Origin: a virus
IMG/VR virus record: IMGVR_UViG_3300045256_000282
Location: 85,069-149,068 of that record
Reading direction: 5' to 3' (one strand)
Length of the DNA stretch: 64,000 bases
Of the stretch, positions 53,201 to 60,394 are shown piece by piece. Numbering within the stretch: position 1 is the stretch's first letter; every line of letters starts with the position of its first letter. A program made the translations under genes and the position numbers. The notes beneath the pieces were generated by a model. That model made no database searches. It was not told where the DNA came from and saw nothing but the letters and a program-made list of their open reading frames with translations.

Positions 53201-54784
53201 CTAGTCTAGCTTCCATTTGCCCTTAATCACGTTAATCAGTTGTCTAGTGCCGTCCTCATACTGGATAATTTGAGAGTTGTCCCAGGAGCTTGATCCTCGG
53301 TTATAGCCTAGACGCATGTAACTTGAGGTTCCAGCAGACATGGCTCCGTGCCAAATCTCACCATAATGGCAGTGGCCGTAGTTTACCTTGCCATAGGCCT
53401 TATACATGCCCTTTGCACCAGGGTTTCGTCTCCCGTTAGACCCTAAGTCTCCGTGAGCGCCAGACTCTACTCCGGCTATCCGAAAATCTTGGTCTCGCTT
53501 AAGCCAGATCAGATCAGGGCCGGGTTTTAAACCAAAGTAGGTTTCGAGTCCATCCTTAAATGGATCTTTACCTTCCATAGCTAAGATCTGTAGCTTTGAC
53601 GAGATCATCCTGTTGTGATCATCGAATGTACCCTCTGCCAAGTATCGATCTAAAAATTCATCGTGATTAGATTTAACAAATACCAGGTGCTTAGCTGTTT
53701 TTTGTTTTCGCTTTTTCTCGATAACCTCGGCATTCAATCTCATCTCTTCCGATAAGGAGATCTTATTTTCCATAGCCAAACGGGCTCTTAGAACCTTGTT
53801 CCTGATCTCGTGATGGTTGATGGATACACCGGAGAAGAAGTCGTGAAAAACCCTGTATTTTGGCTTCCCGATCTTGCACATCTCATCTACGGCGGCGTCT
53901 ACGGTAGGATCAGTTTCTGTCGTGTGGTAATCACCCTGAATGATTGCTTCACAACCTGCAAACTTCTTACCGTCCTCACTATAGTTGTAGAAAAGATCGT
54001 TAAAAGAACCATCCCTCTTCATCTGGACGATTCGAAAATGATAAAGCTTATCATCTACGATCTCAACAACAACACCGCCCATTACGTGATGCTCTTCAGC
54101 CAAAACGTCTCGCCTTTTGGGTATACCGTCATTCGGTATATACCTTGGCCTAGTGACGGCTCCGGTTGCCTGAATGATACGAGCCAACTTCTCGTTAGAA
54201 TTTGCGATGGGAACACGTCTTTGTTTAGGGCTCCCAATAATGATTGTACCTTCAGTTTTTCCTATGGCATCTAAACCTACAACCGGATCTACCTGTTTGG
54301 GGTCGATCTTGATTGGATTAAGATGCAAATTTGAGTTTAGATGAAGCTTCTTAAAAACTATGTTAATTTCCGAATCTGAAACCAGGTCGTGGTCCATATC
54401 GTAAAGTGCATAGTTTGCTGGAAACATCAAGATCATCGCTTTATTGATCTCAGCATATTTCTTTATAGAAGCCAAAAACGCTTCGTGAACAGGAGCCCCC
54501 GCAACCGCCGTTGTGATTATAAATCGTTTATGATTCTTAACCTTTGACTGAAGCTCTTTGTGAACTTGAGGATCAAAATTTTCAGGATCAATCAACTTCT
54601 CAAAATACTTAGGGGCTAGCTCTTTAGAGAACTCCTTAAGAGGCTCCATGCCTCCAAAGTGATCTCTAACCATGTCTCGGGAGATTCCTACTTTTTTAAG
54701 ATCTGACCTAGAAGGGTACGCTTTTAACTTCTTGGCCAGCTTAGCGTAGGAAAGGGCAATCTCCTCTTTCCTACGGCTACTCAT
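53201..54784 (-). CDS. T5 A1-like metallophosphatase-type protein
   Basis: A 527-residue protein. Residues ~1-65 look like a helix-turn-helix (SYAKLAKKLKAYPSRSDLK, then RDMVRDHFGG). The rest carries calcineurin-type phosphoesterase motifs: QGDYH (about 290), HDFFSG, SNHDEFLDR (about 373-381), AHGDLGSNGRRN and GHCHYG (about 470). The whole pattern, including ATGAVT, EEHHVMGG and an SSSWDNSQIIQYEDGTRQL end, matches what I recall of the A1 family of phage T5, which is needed for second-step DNA transfer and host DNA breakdown. In T5 the molecular activity of A1 is not fully settled. A host-takeover or nuclease role here is likely. Confidence 0.75.
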   Translation of the reverse strand: MSSRRKEEIALSYAKLAKKLKAYPSRSDLKKVGISRDMVRDHFGGMEPLKEFSKELAPKYFEKLIDPENFDPQVHKELQSKVKNHKRFIITTAVAGAPVHEAFLASIKKYAEINKAMILMFPANYALYDMDHDLVSDSEINIVFKKLHLNSNLHLNPIKIDPKQVDPVVGLDAIGKTEGTIIIGSPKQRRVPIANSNEKLARIIQATGAVTRPRYIPNDGIPKRRDVLAEEHHVMGGVVVEIVDDKLYHFRIVQMKRDGSFNDLFYNYSEDGKKFAGCEAIIQGDYHTTETDPTVDAAVDEMCKIGKPKYRVFHDFFSGVSINHHEIRNKVLRARLAMENKISLSEEMRLNAEVIEKKRKQKTAKHLVFVKSNHDEFLDRYLAEGTFDDHNRMISSKLQILAMEGKDPFKDGLETYFGLKPGPDLIWLKRDQDFRIAGVESGAHGDLGSNGRRNPGAKGMYKAYGKVNYGHCHYGEIWHGAMSAGTSSYMRLGYNRGSSSWDNSQIIQYEDGTRQLINVIKGKWKLD

Positions 54785-55377
54785 GAAGAGCTACCTTCCG
54801 TACTTGGCTCTGAAGATTCCTGAGCTGCAGCAGTTTCACCGCTTGATGCCTCTGCTGGAGCTTGCGACTGAGCAGGAGCTGATGGAACGATAAGGTTATA
54901 AACTTCTACGATCTCAAGAAGATTTCGTCCGGCTTCCAACTGAAACACGTCTCCAGGCTTTTTGCCTAGGAGTTGATCTTTTGTTTCTTTCTTAAAGCCA
55001 AAGATTGGGTATTGAACTCGTCGATTCCGAACTTCTTTTGTTTCAGGATCAAGCTCTCGAGCTACGAAAAAGGAGTTTTCTTGAATAGTTTCACCGGCTT
55101 CCATAACACCCTTAGACTTAAGGTCTTCAACCTTTTGTTCAAGCTCTTCTTCGTTCATCAAAGAGATCTCTTCAGCTACATTTGCCGAACTGATCTGCTT
55201 ACCAGCATTTCCAATTCGAACAACAGCTTCTAGCTTCTTACTGATAAGTGTCAAGGCGTTGATTGACTGCTGAAGATTCATCGTCAAGTTGCCAATGGTC
55301 TGGTCGGTTAAAGCAAAAGCTTGCTCTAATCCTTCAAGACGTTGTGCTGCGGTCAGTGTTTTATTATTCTTTTCCAT
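54781..55377 (-). CDS. Coiled coil plus Gre-like (FKBP-type) domain protein
   Basis: A 198-residue protein. Residues ~8-90 are helical and likely a coiled coil with an acidic turn region (LMNEEELEQKVEDL near 73-86). Residues ~95-162 resemble the C-terminal domain of GreA/GreB (QLLGKKPGDVFQLEAG, then LLEIVEVYNLI), which in bacteria anchors the factor at the RNA polymerase secondary channel. The last ~35 residues are disordered Ala/Ser/Glu. A phage secondary-channel factor that alters host RNA polymerase is the attractive reading; an unrelated FKBP-like scaffold is possible. It overlaps the A1-like start by 4 nt. Confidence 0.5.
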   Translation of the reverse strand: MEKNNKTLTAAQRLEGLEQAFALTDQTIGNLTMNLQQSINALTLISKKLEAVVRIGNAGKQISSANVAEEISLMNEEELEQKVEDLKSKGVMEAGETIQENSFFVARELDPETKEVRNRRVQYPIFGFKKETKDQLLGKKPGDVFQLEAGRNLLEIVEVYNLIVPSAPAQSQAPAEASSGETAAAQESSEPSTEGSSS

Positions 55378-55394
55378 TTGTTTCGTTTCTCCTG

Positions 55395-56342
55395 TTATTC
55401 TGCCTTGTCCTGAATGGACTTGGCTATTGCTAATTTAAGCATGTTTGTTGCACCACCACCTGCTGTTTGTAAGCTTTCGTTTCTGCTTACGACGTGTTGC
55501 ATCATGATCATTGCTTCCTGCTCCCCATTTGGAGCTGGGATATGATTGGGTCCTACGGCCTTTCGAGAAGCCTGTCTCTGAGCGATGCGTCTGTTTCTTT
55601 CAATAATCTCAGATCGCTTAAGCTTAGATGCGGGCTTTCCAAGCGGCATTTCGTTTTCCCCAAACTCTTCTTCTAAGATCTTCTTAAGATCTTTCGGTGC
55701 CTTAATCTGCGATGATGGCTCTGTTCTAACACTTGGTTTGTTAGGCGATACCCTCACCGCCGAAGGCTTGGGCGCTATTGGCCCAGACGATAAGGGTCGG
55801 ATGCTTTCAGACCTAGGCTTAGAGACTGGCGTAGGAGCCTGTTCTTGCGCGGGTTGAGAAACTTGCTCAGTAGCCCCTTTAGACATCTTGGATAAAAATC
55901 TTTTTAAAAGATCCACCTCTAGAGTGCTGAAAGGAGACTCGACCTTAGTACCAGCTTGAGGTGCTTGTACCGGGCTTAATCGTGGGTCTGGCTTAAGACC
56001 TAACAAGATCTCAAGCCTGTCCTTGATAAAATTTCTAATCTCACGCTGAACGTTTGCTATCGCTTTAGGGTCTGCGTCTACCGAACCAAAAAGGTCGTGC
56101 TTTAGCAGCATCTCATAGAGCTTACCCTGCTCTAATCGCAACCGGGCGTTTGTTATAAGCTCTGAATCATTTTCAAGATCTTCATCTTGAAATTGTTCAT
56201 AACCTGATTCTGCCATAGCGTCCGCGACTCTTTCTTCGTTTAGCTGGTAAGCATCAGTCTCTTCATCGTTTTCCTGATGCGCAACTTCTTCGGCAGAAAG
56301 TTCTGCGTCTTCTTCATTTTCATTCCAAAATTCGTTGTTCAT
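55395..56342 (-). CDS. Acidic, partly disordered protein of unknown function
   Basis: A 315-residue protein. Residues 1-65 are very acidic (NENEEDAELSAEEVAHQEND). About 65-125 is a helical domain. About 160-215 is a Pro/Ser/Lys linker (SVRTEPSSQIKAPKDLK). About 220-315 is basic then helical (RSEIIERNRRIAQRQASRKA). Acidic-linker-basic layout occurs in scaffolds and transcription modulators. Position upstream of the Gre-like gene may point to transcription, but this is weak. The start follows a 53-nt gap, the largest in this operon. Confidence 0.6.
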   Translation of the reverse strand: MNNEFWNENEEDAELSAEEVAHQENDEETDAYQLNEERVADAMAESGYEQFQDEDLENDSELITNARLRLEQGKLYEMLLKHDLFGSVDADPKAIANVQREIRNFIKDRLEILLGLKPDPRLSPVQAPQAGTKVESPFSTLEVDLLKRFLSKMSKGATEQVSQPAQEQAPTPVSKPRSESIRPLSSGPIAPKPSAVRVSPNKPSVRTEPSSQIKAPKDLKKILEEEFGENEMPLGKPASKLKRSEIIERNRRIAQRQASRKAVGPNHIPAPNGEQEAMIMMQHVVSRNESLQTAGGGATNMLKLAIAKSIQDKAE

Positions 56343-56395
56343 TACCTAACCCACCTTACTTTACATCGCATTGCGTGTCAATGGATACTATCATG
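56343..56395 (-). promoter_or_regulatory. 53-nt gap with a possible promoter (weak)
   Basis: The gap before the acidic-protein gene is the longest in the right-hand operon. On the minus strand it contains TTGACA, and 17 nt later TAAGGT, a poor -10. AAGTAAGG and GGTGGG may include the ribosome site. The match is weak, so this is only a candidate internal promoter. Confidence 0.22.
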
Positions 56396-59215
56396 CTACT
56401 TTATCGGACAAACACCAGAAGCGCATTCTAAATCCAAATCGCTTGAACTTCCAGAGTCAGTTCCTTCCATCTTAATCGGCCTGATCTTCTTAGATAGCTC
56501 TTCAAACTTCTCCTTAGAAATAGCTTCTTTTGGAGCTTGTTTAAATCCGTGATCATTATGGCACAAGAAGCTGATTGTTTTCAAGCTCTTTAAATTCTCA
56601 GACAACCATTCCTTTAGTTTTGGAAGATCCTCTCGCTTATAATACACAGTAACAGAGCATGCCTGGTCTGCCCAGTGCTTTTGTGCCATCAGAAGAACGT
56701 CTAGTTGCTTCCAAGTATCAAAATTTTCGTCAGCACACGGCATGCCTTCTGGAGCTTCAAGGTAGAAGTCTACTACCATAGTGTTTTGGTCAAGAGTTCC
56801 GTCAAACCTAACTACTGGTTCCATGTAATGGCCAGCTTCTTTTAAGGCTGGAAGAAGCTTGTCGTTAGAGGCAAACCTGACTCTTTGAATCATATATCGC
56901 GAGTATGCTGGGTGAATTCCCTCACCTCGCTGATCAAGAAGCTTAGAGACAGTTCCAGAAGGCTTTACTACGGTAGTTCTGATGCTTTCTGGGATACCAA
57001 GTTCTTTTGAGTATTTTAAATTTTCTTTTTGAATAGCCTCATAAACCTTATCAAGAGTGTTTGGATTAAACAACGGGCTTTCTAAGCAACCCGTAATCCC
57101 AGTTCCGACTCTTCGGTTCTTTTTGATGATCTTTTCAATCTCAGGGTGGTGGTACTTCTCCATTGTTACCCTTTTTCCATAACGATGCATGAGTACCGCA
57201 GCCTCTACGAACTCACCTTCGTTGTCTAGGTTAGCTAGGGCAAGCTCTTGAAGGTTGCACGGCTCATAGGGTTCCAAGGTAGCTTCGGCGCACTGCCCAG
57301 TGACGATTCCGTTAAAGCAACCAAGATTTCTTTTAGGTTCTGTAAAACAATAAACTACGTCTGCTACCCCAGCCGGTTCTACTGAAACAACCGTAGTAAA
57401 CCTACCAGCATCTCTCTGCGGGGATGCTTCAAAATCTACCCGTTCTGTTTGCATACCAAGATCCAATAAGTCTTGTATCTGCGTAGAGCCAATAACCAGG
57501 CGCTTACTTTCCTGGCAATAGTAGTCGGCCATTCCGCCCTTACCATCGGGAAGCTGCTTGTAACCTGCTTCGTGCGAAGAGCAAATTTTAGAGTGTACCC
57601 CTAGCTTGGTCAACAATCTTTGAACCTTTGATAGGAATTTGTGATCTACCGAAGTTATTTGACAACCTCCCTCTATTGTTCTAGTGCCGTCTGAATCAAT
57701 AAGGCCAGCAAGCCAATCAAGCGAGGATTGTACCGACCAGTTTTCTGGGACAAAAGACTTGGGCTTTGCATCAAAACGGATAGAAACATATGTCCTATCC
57801 TGCTCTTGGGAATAAGAGCCCACCTCTACATCCAGCCTAGGTATGCACTTAATCTTATCTCCGTATACTGTAAAACCCGGATAATCGTCCGTACCATCTC
57901 CAGACAGAAATCCTTGGCTATAGGCCCAACTAACGGTATCTCCGCCATGAATGACGGGGTACTTATGTTTAATAAGCTTTTCGCCTGGTTCTAGGTATTG
58001 TGCTTCTTTGCGCTCAGTGCCACCCCTATAATCGGTAGAAAGTACAAACTTGTGAGCAAGCGTGCAGGTTAGCGACCGACCATCGCTTAAGGTGACCTTC
58101 ACCATCTCTTGGTTGTGTCCGGTTACTTTAGGCGTAACTTCTGACCATTCAAATCCATTCCAAACATTGACTGTCTTTCCAACTAGATTTTGAATTTCTT
58201 GGTATCCGGTGTCAGTAAGAATTTCAGTCCCAGCGGGTACGCAGGGATTGACTATAACAGCTCCATCTTTCTTTTTTTCTCCCATGCGTGCGTAGGTCTG
58301 CATGTTCTTACGATTTACGATGCCAAAAGGTTCTCCCGACTCATACGTTTTCCAGAATAAAGGGTGCAAATCTTCTACGTCATCGACACATACCGAGAGG
58401 TTGGCAAACGCTCTATAGGTAGGAATAGAGCCCAAATCCCAACGTTTAGATCTTAGGTATTCTTTATCAAATGGATCTCCTAAGATAAGAATGGCGGATC
58501 TTCGAACGTTACCAGCAACTACCATCTCGCCAGTTGCACAGATCAGGTCCATAGCATCGATTGGTCTAATAGCCTTACCTTCACGCCTATCAAGTATCTC
58601 ACAAACGTTTTCAACAAACCTAATTAGTGGAGCTGGTCCAGAGGCTGTTCCACCAAATCCTTTGATCGCCTCTCCGTAACCTCTTACGCAAACCGTAGAG
58701 TAGCTAAAACTTTTTCCAGTTCTAAAGTAGGAATCTAGCACCCTTTCAAATAACTCACACCAACCTTCACGGCTGTCTGGAACTATAAAATCTGCATCTT
58801 TTGTTCCTTTGTGCGTGATGTTAACACCGTTCTTGATCGTAGGGAGTTTTGAAACATACCGATGCTCAACAGACAGACCAACTCCGCCTCCCAACATCAA
58901 AAGATCCATGGCTACGACAAAAGATCTAGGCTTATCGGCAACTAATCCCCAGCAATTATTTAAGGCAATTCCGCCCAAAGCTGCGTGAGAAGGAGCACCC
59001 GAGTACCACAATCCTCGACCTGCGGGGATAGCTTTTCTTGAAAGCATAAACTTTTCAAGCTTCTTGATTTCTTTCTCAGAAATGTTGTGATCTTTTATGT
59101 TGCCTCGAATAACGCGTTCTACCGTCTTCTCCCAGCTCTCTTTTACTCCGCTATCCGTTCTAGCGTACGTCCTGCTGTATACTACCTGGGCGAGGTTTGA
59201 CCAATTTTTGGGCAT
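56396..59215 (-). CDS. Monomeric class II ribonucleotide reductase (RTPR) with intein
   Basis: A 939-residue precursor: extein 622 residues, intein 317 (residues 325-641). The extein matches adenosylcobalamin-dependent ribonucleoside triphosphate reductase: YSRTYAR, SGPAPLIRF, VVAGNVRRSA, VKPSGTVSKL and an end of CASGVCPIK. All five catalytic Cys are present: C88 (NNCWG), C642 (radical Cys after splicing), C653 (EPCNL), C931 and C936. The extein is shorter than the 739-residue Lactobacillus enzyme. The enzyme makes dNTPs and needs B12. It would not depend on oxygen or a second subunit, which suits a phage with a variable host environment. A DNA patch upstream encodes an HNH gene overlapping by one base. 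Confidence 0.9.
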   Translation of the reverse strand: MPKNWSNLAQVVYSRTYARTDSGVKESWEKTVERVIRGNIKDHNISEKEIKKLEKFMLSRKAIPAGRGLWYSGAPSHAALGGIALNNCWGLVADKPRSFVVAMDLLMLGGGVGLSVEHRYVSKLPTIKNGVNITHKGTKDADFIVPDSREGWCELFERVLDSYFRTGKSFSYSTVCVRGYGEAIKGFGGTASGPAPLIRFVENVCEILDRREGKAIRPIDAMDLICATGEMVVAGNVRRSAILILGDPFDKEYLRSKRWDLGSIPTYRAFANLSVCVDDVEDLHPLFWKTYESGEPFGIVNRKNMQTYARMGEKKKDGAVIVNPCVPAGTEILTDTGYQEIQNLVGKTVNVWNGFEWSEVTPKVTGHNQEMVKVTLSDGRSLTCTLAHKFVLSTDYRGGTERKEAQYLEPGEKLIKHKYPVIHGGDTVSWAYSQGFLSGDGTDDYPGFTVYGDKIKCIPRLDVEVGSYSQEQDRTYVSIRFDAKPKSFVPENWSVQSSLDWLAGLIDSDGTRTIEGGCQITSVDHKFLSKVQRLLTKLGVHSKICSSHEAGYKQLPDGKGGMADYYCQESKRLVIGSTQIQDLLDLGMQTERVDFEASPQRDAGRFTTVVSVEPAGVADVVYCFTEPKRNLGCFNGIVTGQCAEATLEPYEPCNLQELALANLDNEGEFVEAAVLMHRYGKRVTMEKYHHPEIEKIIKKNRRVGTGITGCLESPLFNPNTLDKVYEAIQKENLKYSKELGIPESIRTTVVKPSGTVSKLLDQRGEGIHPAYSRYMIQRVRFASNDKLLPALKEAGHYMEPVVRFDGTLDQNTMVVDFYLEAPEGMPCADENFDTWKQLDVLLMAQKHWADQACSVTVYYKREDLPKLKEWLSENLKSLKTISFLCHNDHGFKQAPKEAISKEKFEELSKKIRPIKMEGTDSGSSSDLDLECASGVCPIK
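57293..58243 (-). mobile_element. Intein with LAGLIDADG homing endonuclease in the RNR gene
   Basis: Encodes residues 325-641 of the reductase precursor. The N-terminal splice block is CVPAGTEILTDTGYQ; block B has CTLAHKF with the conserved His. Two LAGLIDADG-type motifs, GFLSGDGTD (435-443) and WLAGLIDSDG (501-510), keep an acidic residue each, so the endonuclease may be active. TKLGVHSKI (536-544) is a typical later block. The end reads CFNGIVTGQ, followed by extein C642. The last residue is Gln instead of Asn and the usual penultimate His is Gly, so splicing chemistry is non-standard. It sits just before the radical Cys of the NPC motif, which serves as the +1 nucleophile. Confidence 0.88.
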
Positions 59216-59778
59216 TAGGGCGTCTCCTTCTTTGACAACTTTTTTTGCTGTTTTTCTATTTTTCTACGTGCTTTTGCTTCTTTTTCTGCTTCTTTTAACC
59301 TAACATAAGAGTCATATTGTAAGCGCCAGCTCTCTACAGATCCGCCACTTTGAGCTATCCCTCTTCTTATAAAGTTCTCTTCCGCAGTTTTTAATGCGTG
59401 ACAGGACTTCTTTGAACCCTTAGGCAAAGATTTGATCGGAGTACTACACAGCACCTGGAGATTGCTTTGTGAACAAAATATCCCAGATACCATATCATCC
59501 ATGCTCATGTCTTCTTCTTTAACGTCCAAAGGAACGGCTGGGTTTTTATGGTCAACCTGTACAAACTTTTGAGGGAACAAACCCTCACAAACAGCACAAG
59601 CATACCTTACTTGGTTTTTCTTACCGGGTGTTCCGTCCTTCTTAAGGGCCGGGGGCAATTCTACCCTGGCCCTTTGAAGAACCTCTCTCATTCTTGGAGA
59701 TTGTCTGAAAGCCCGTCTGAGTGCGCCTTTGATAGCCCTGCGTTCTTCTGGGGTTAGATCAGGCTTTTGATCCTTCAC
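59215..59778 (-). CDS. HNH endonuclease-like protein (GTG start)
   Basis: A 187-residue protein. Residues ~60-130 form an HNH-type domain: CAVC (61-64), VDHKNPAVPLD (about 74-84, central Asp-His), NLQVLC (about 106-111) and SCHALK (about 125-130). Both ends are basic. The start is GTG at 59778, inside the end of the upstream gene (20-nt overlap). The gene directly precedes the reductase, and free-standing HNH genes beside RNR genes are common homing elements in T4-like phages. It may alternatively be a resident nuclease. Confidence 0.75.
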   Translation of the reverse strand: MKDQKPDLTPEERRAIKGALRRAFRQSPRMREVLQRARVELPPALKKDGTPGKKNQVRYACAVCEGLFPQKFVQVDHKNPAVPLDVKEEDMSMDDMVSGIFCSQSNLQVLCSTPIKSLPKGSKKSCHALKTAEENFIRRGIAQSGGSVESWRLQYDSYVRLKEAEKEAKARRKIEKQQKKLSKKETP

Positions 59779-60052
59779 CGTCGCCGCCTTTTTCTTTAAT
59801 CAAAGCAATGATGTAGCGACTTTTAAGCTCAATAGCTTTTGTAGAGTCTTTATAGGGACCCTCAAGCTCTGTCTTTGCCTCAAGAACCCGTTGAAGCTGC
59901 TCGTCGGCTTCTTTTGCAGCTCGAACGTTTTCTCGCTCTTTTGCGTAATTCAATAGGCGATTCTCAAGATCGCTTACCGAAAGGCCGTCAACAGCCTCGA
60001 CAAAATCTGGGTACTTCTTTTGAACATCTTGCTTAATATCTTTCTTTGCCAT
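59759..60052 (-). CDS. Small charged helical protein
   Basis: A 97-residue, highly charged, helical protein (AKEADEQLQRVLEAKTELEG) with a basic start and a Gly/Lys end. It resembles short helical proteins found beside recombination genes in some phages, but I see no firm match. It overlaps the HNH gene and starts 1 nt after the next upstream stop. Confidence 0.6.
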   Translation of the reverse strand: MAKKDIKQDVQKKYPDFVEAVDGLSVSDLENRLLNYAKERENVRAAKEADEQLQRVLEAKTELEGPYKDSTKAIELKSRYIIALIKEKGGDGEGSKA

Positions 60053-60053
60053 A

Positions 60054-60386
60054 CTATCTCCTATCGAATTTAGGGAGCCTGTTTAGAGCACCCTTGTTGT
60101 TTAAAACCGTAATCGCACCTTCTATGATCAACAGATTCCTAGCCTCAGACTGGTCAATAGCTTTATTTCCTATGGACTGAGGCACGGCTTGTGTTGAAAA
60201 GTTTTGCTTTGCAGCGCTAATCATCATATCAAAATCATACTTCGTAAGCACTAGTTCCGACTTAGTGATAACTAGATGTTTGCGTAGCATCGTGATTAAA
60301 AGTTCTTTCCTGTCAGAATGTCTTAGCTCATCTATTTTCGTTAAGAAAAGGCCAATATCCTGCAAAAGGTCGTCTGATAATTCCAT
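60054..60386 (-). CDS. Small protein of unknown function
   Basis: A 110-residue helical protein (LLQDIGLFLTKIDELRHSDR, later DFDMMISAAKQNF), with a basic C-terminal end (LNRLPKFDRR). It lies 8 nt downstream of the gp46-like gene. No motif recognised. The position suggests a recombination or repair accessory. Confidence 0.6.
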   Translation of the reverse strand: MELSDDLLQDIGLFLTKIDELRHSDRKELLITMLRKHLVITKSELVLTKYDFDMMISAAKQNFSTQAVPQSIGNKAIDQSEARNLLIIEGAITVLNNKGALNRLPKFDRR

Positions 60387-60394
60387 ATGTTCTC

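Noticed and set aside
53810-54274. 154-codon plus-strand ORF opposite the A1-like gene
   Set aside because: The minus-strand gene matches a known family over its whole length, so this is a shadow frame.
53201-54784. Phosphoesterase gene considered as SbcD/gp47
   Set aside because: The motif pattern and C-terminal end fit the T5 A1 family better, and it is not next to the gp46-like gene.
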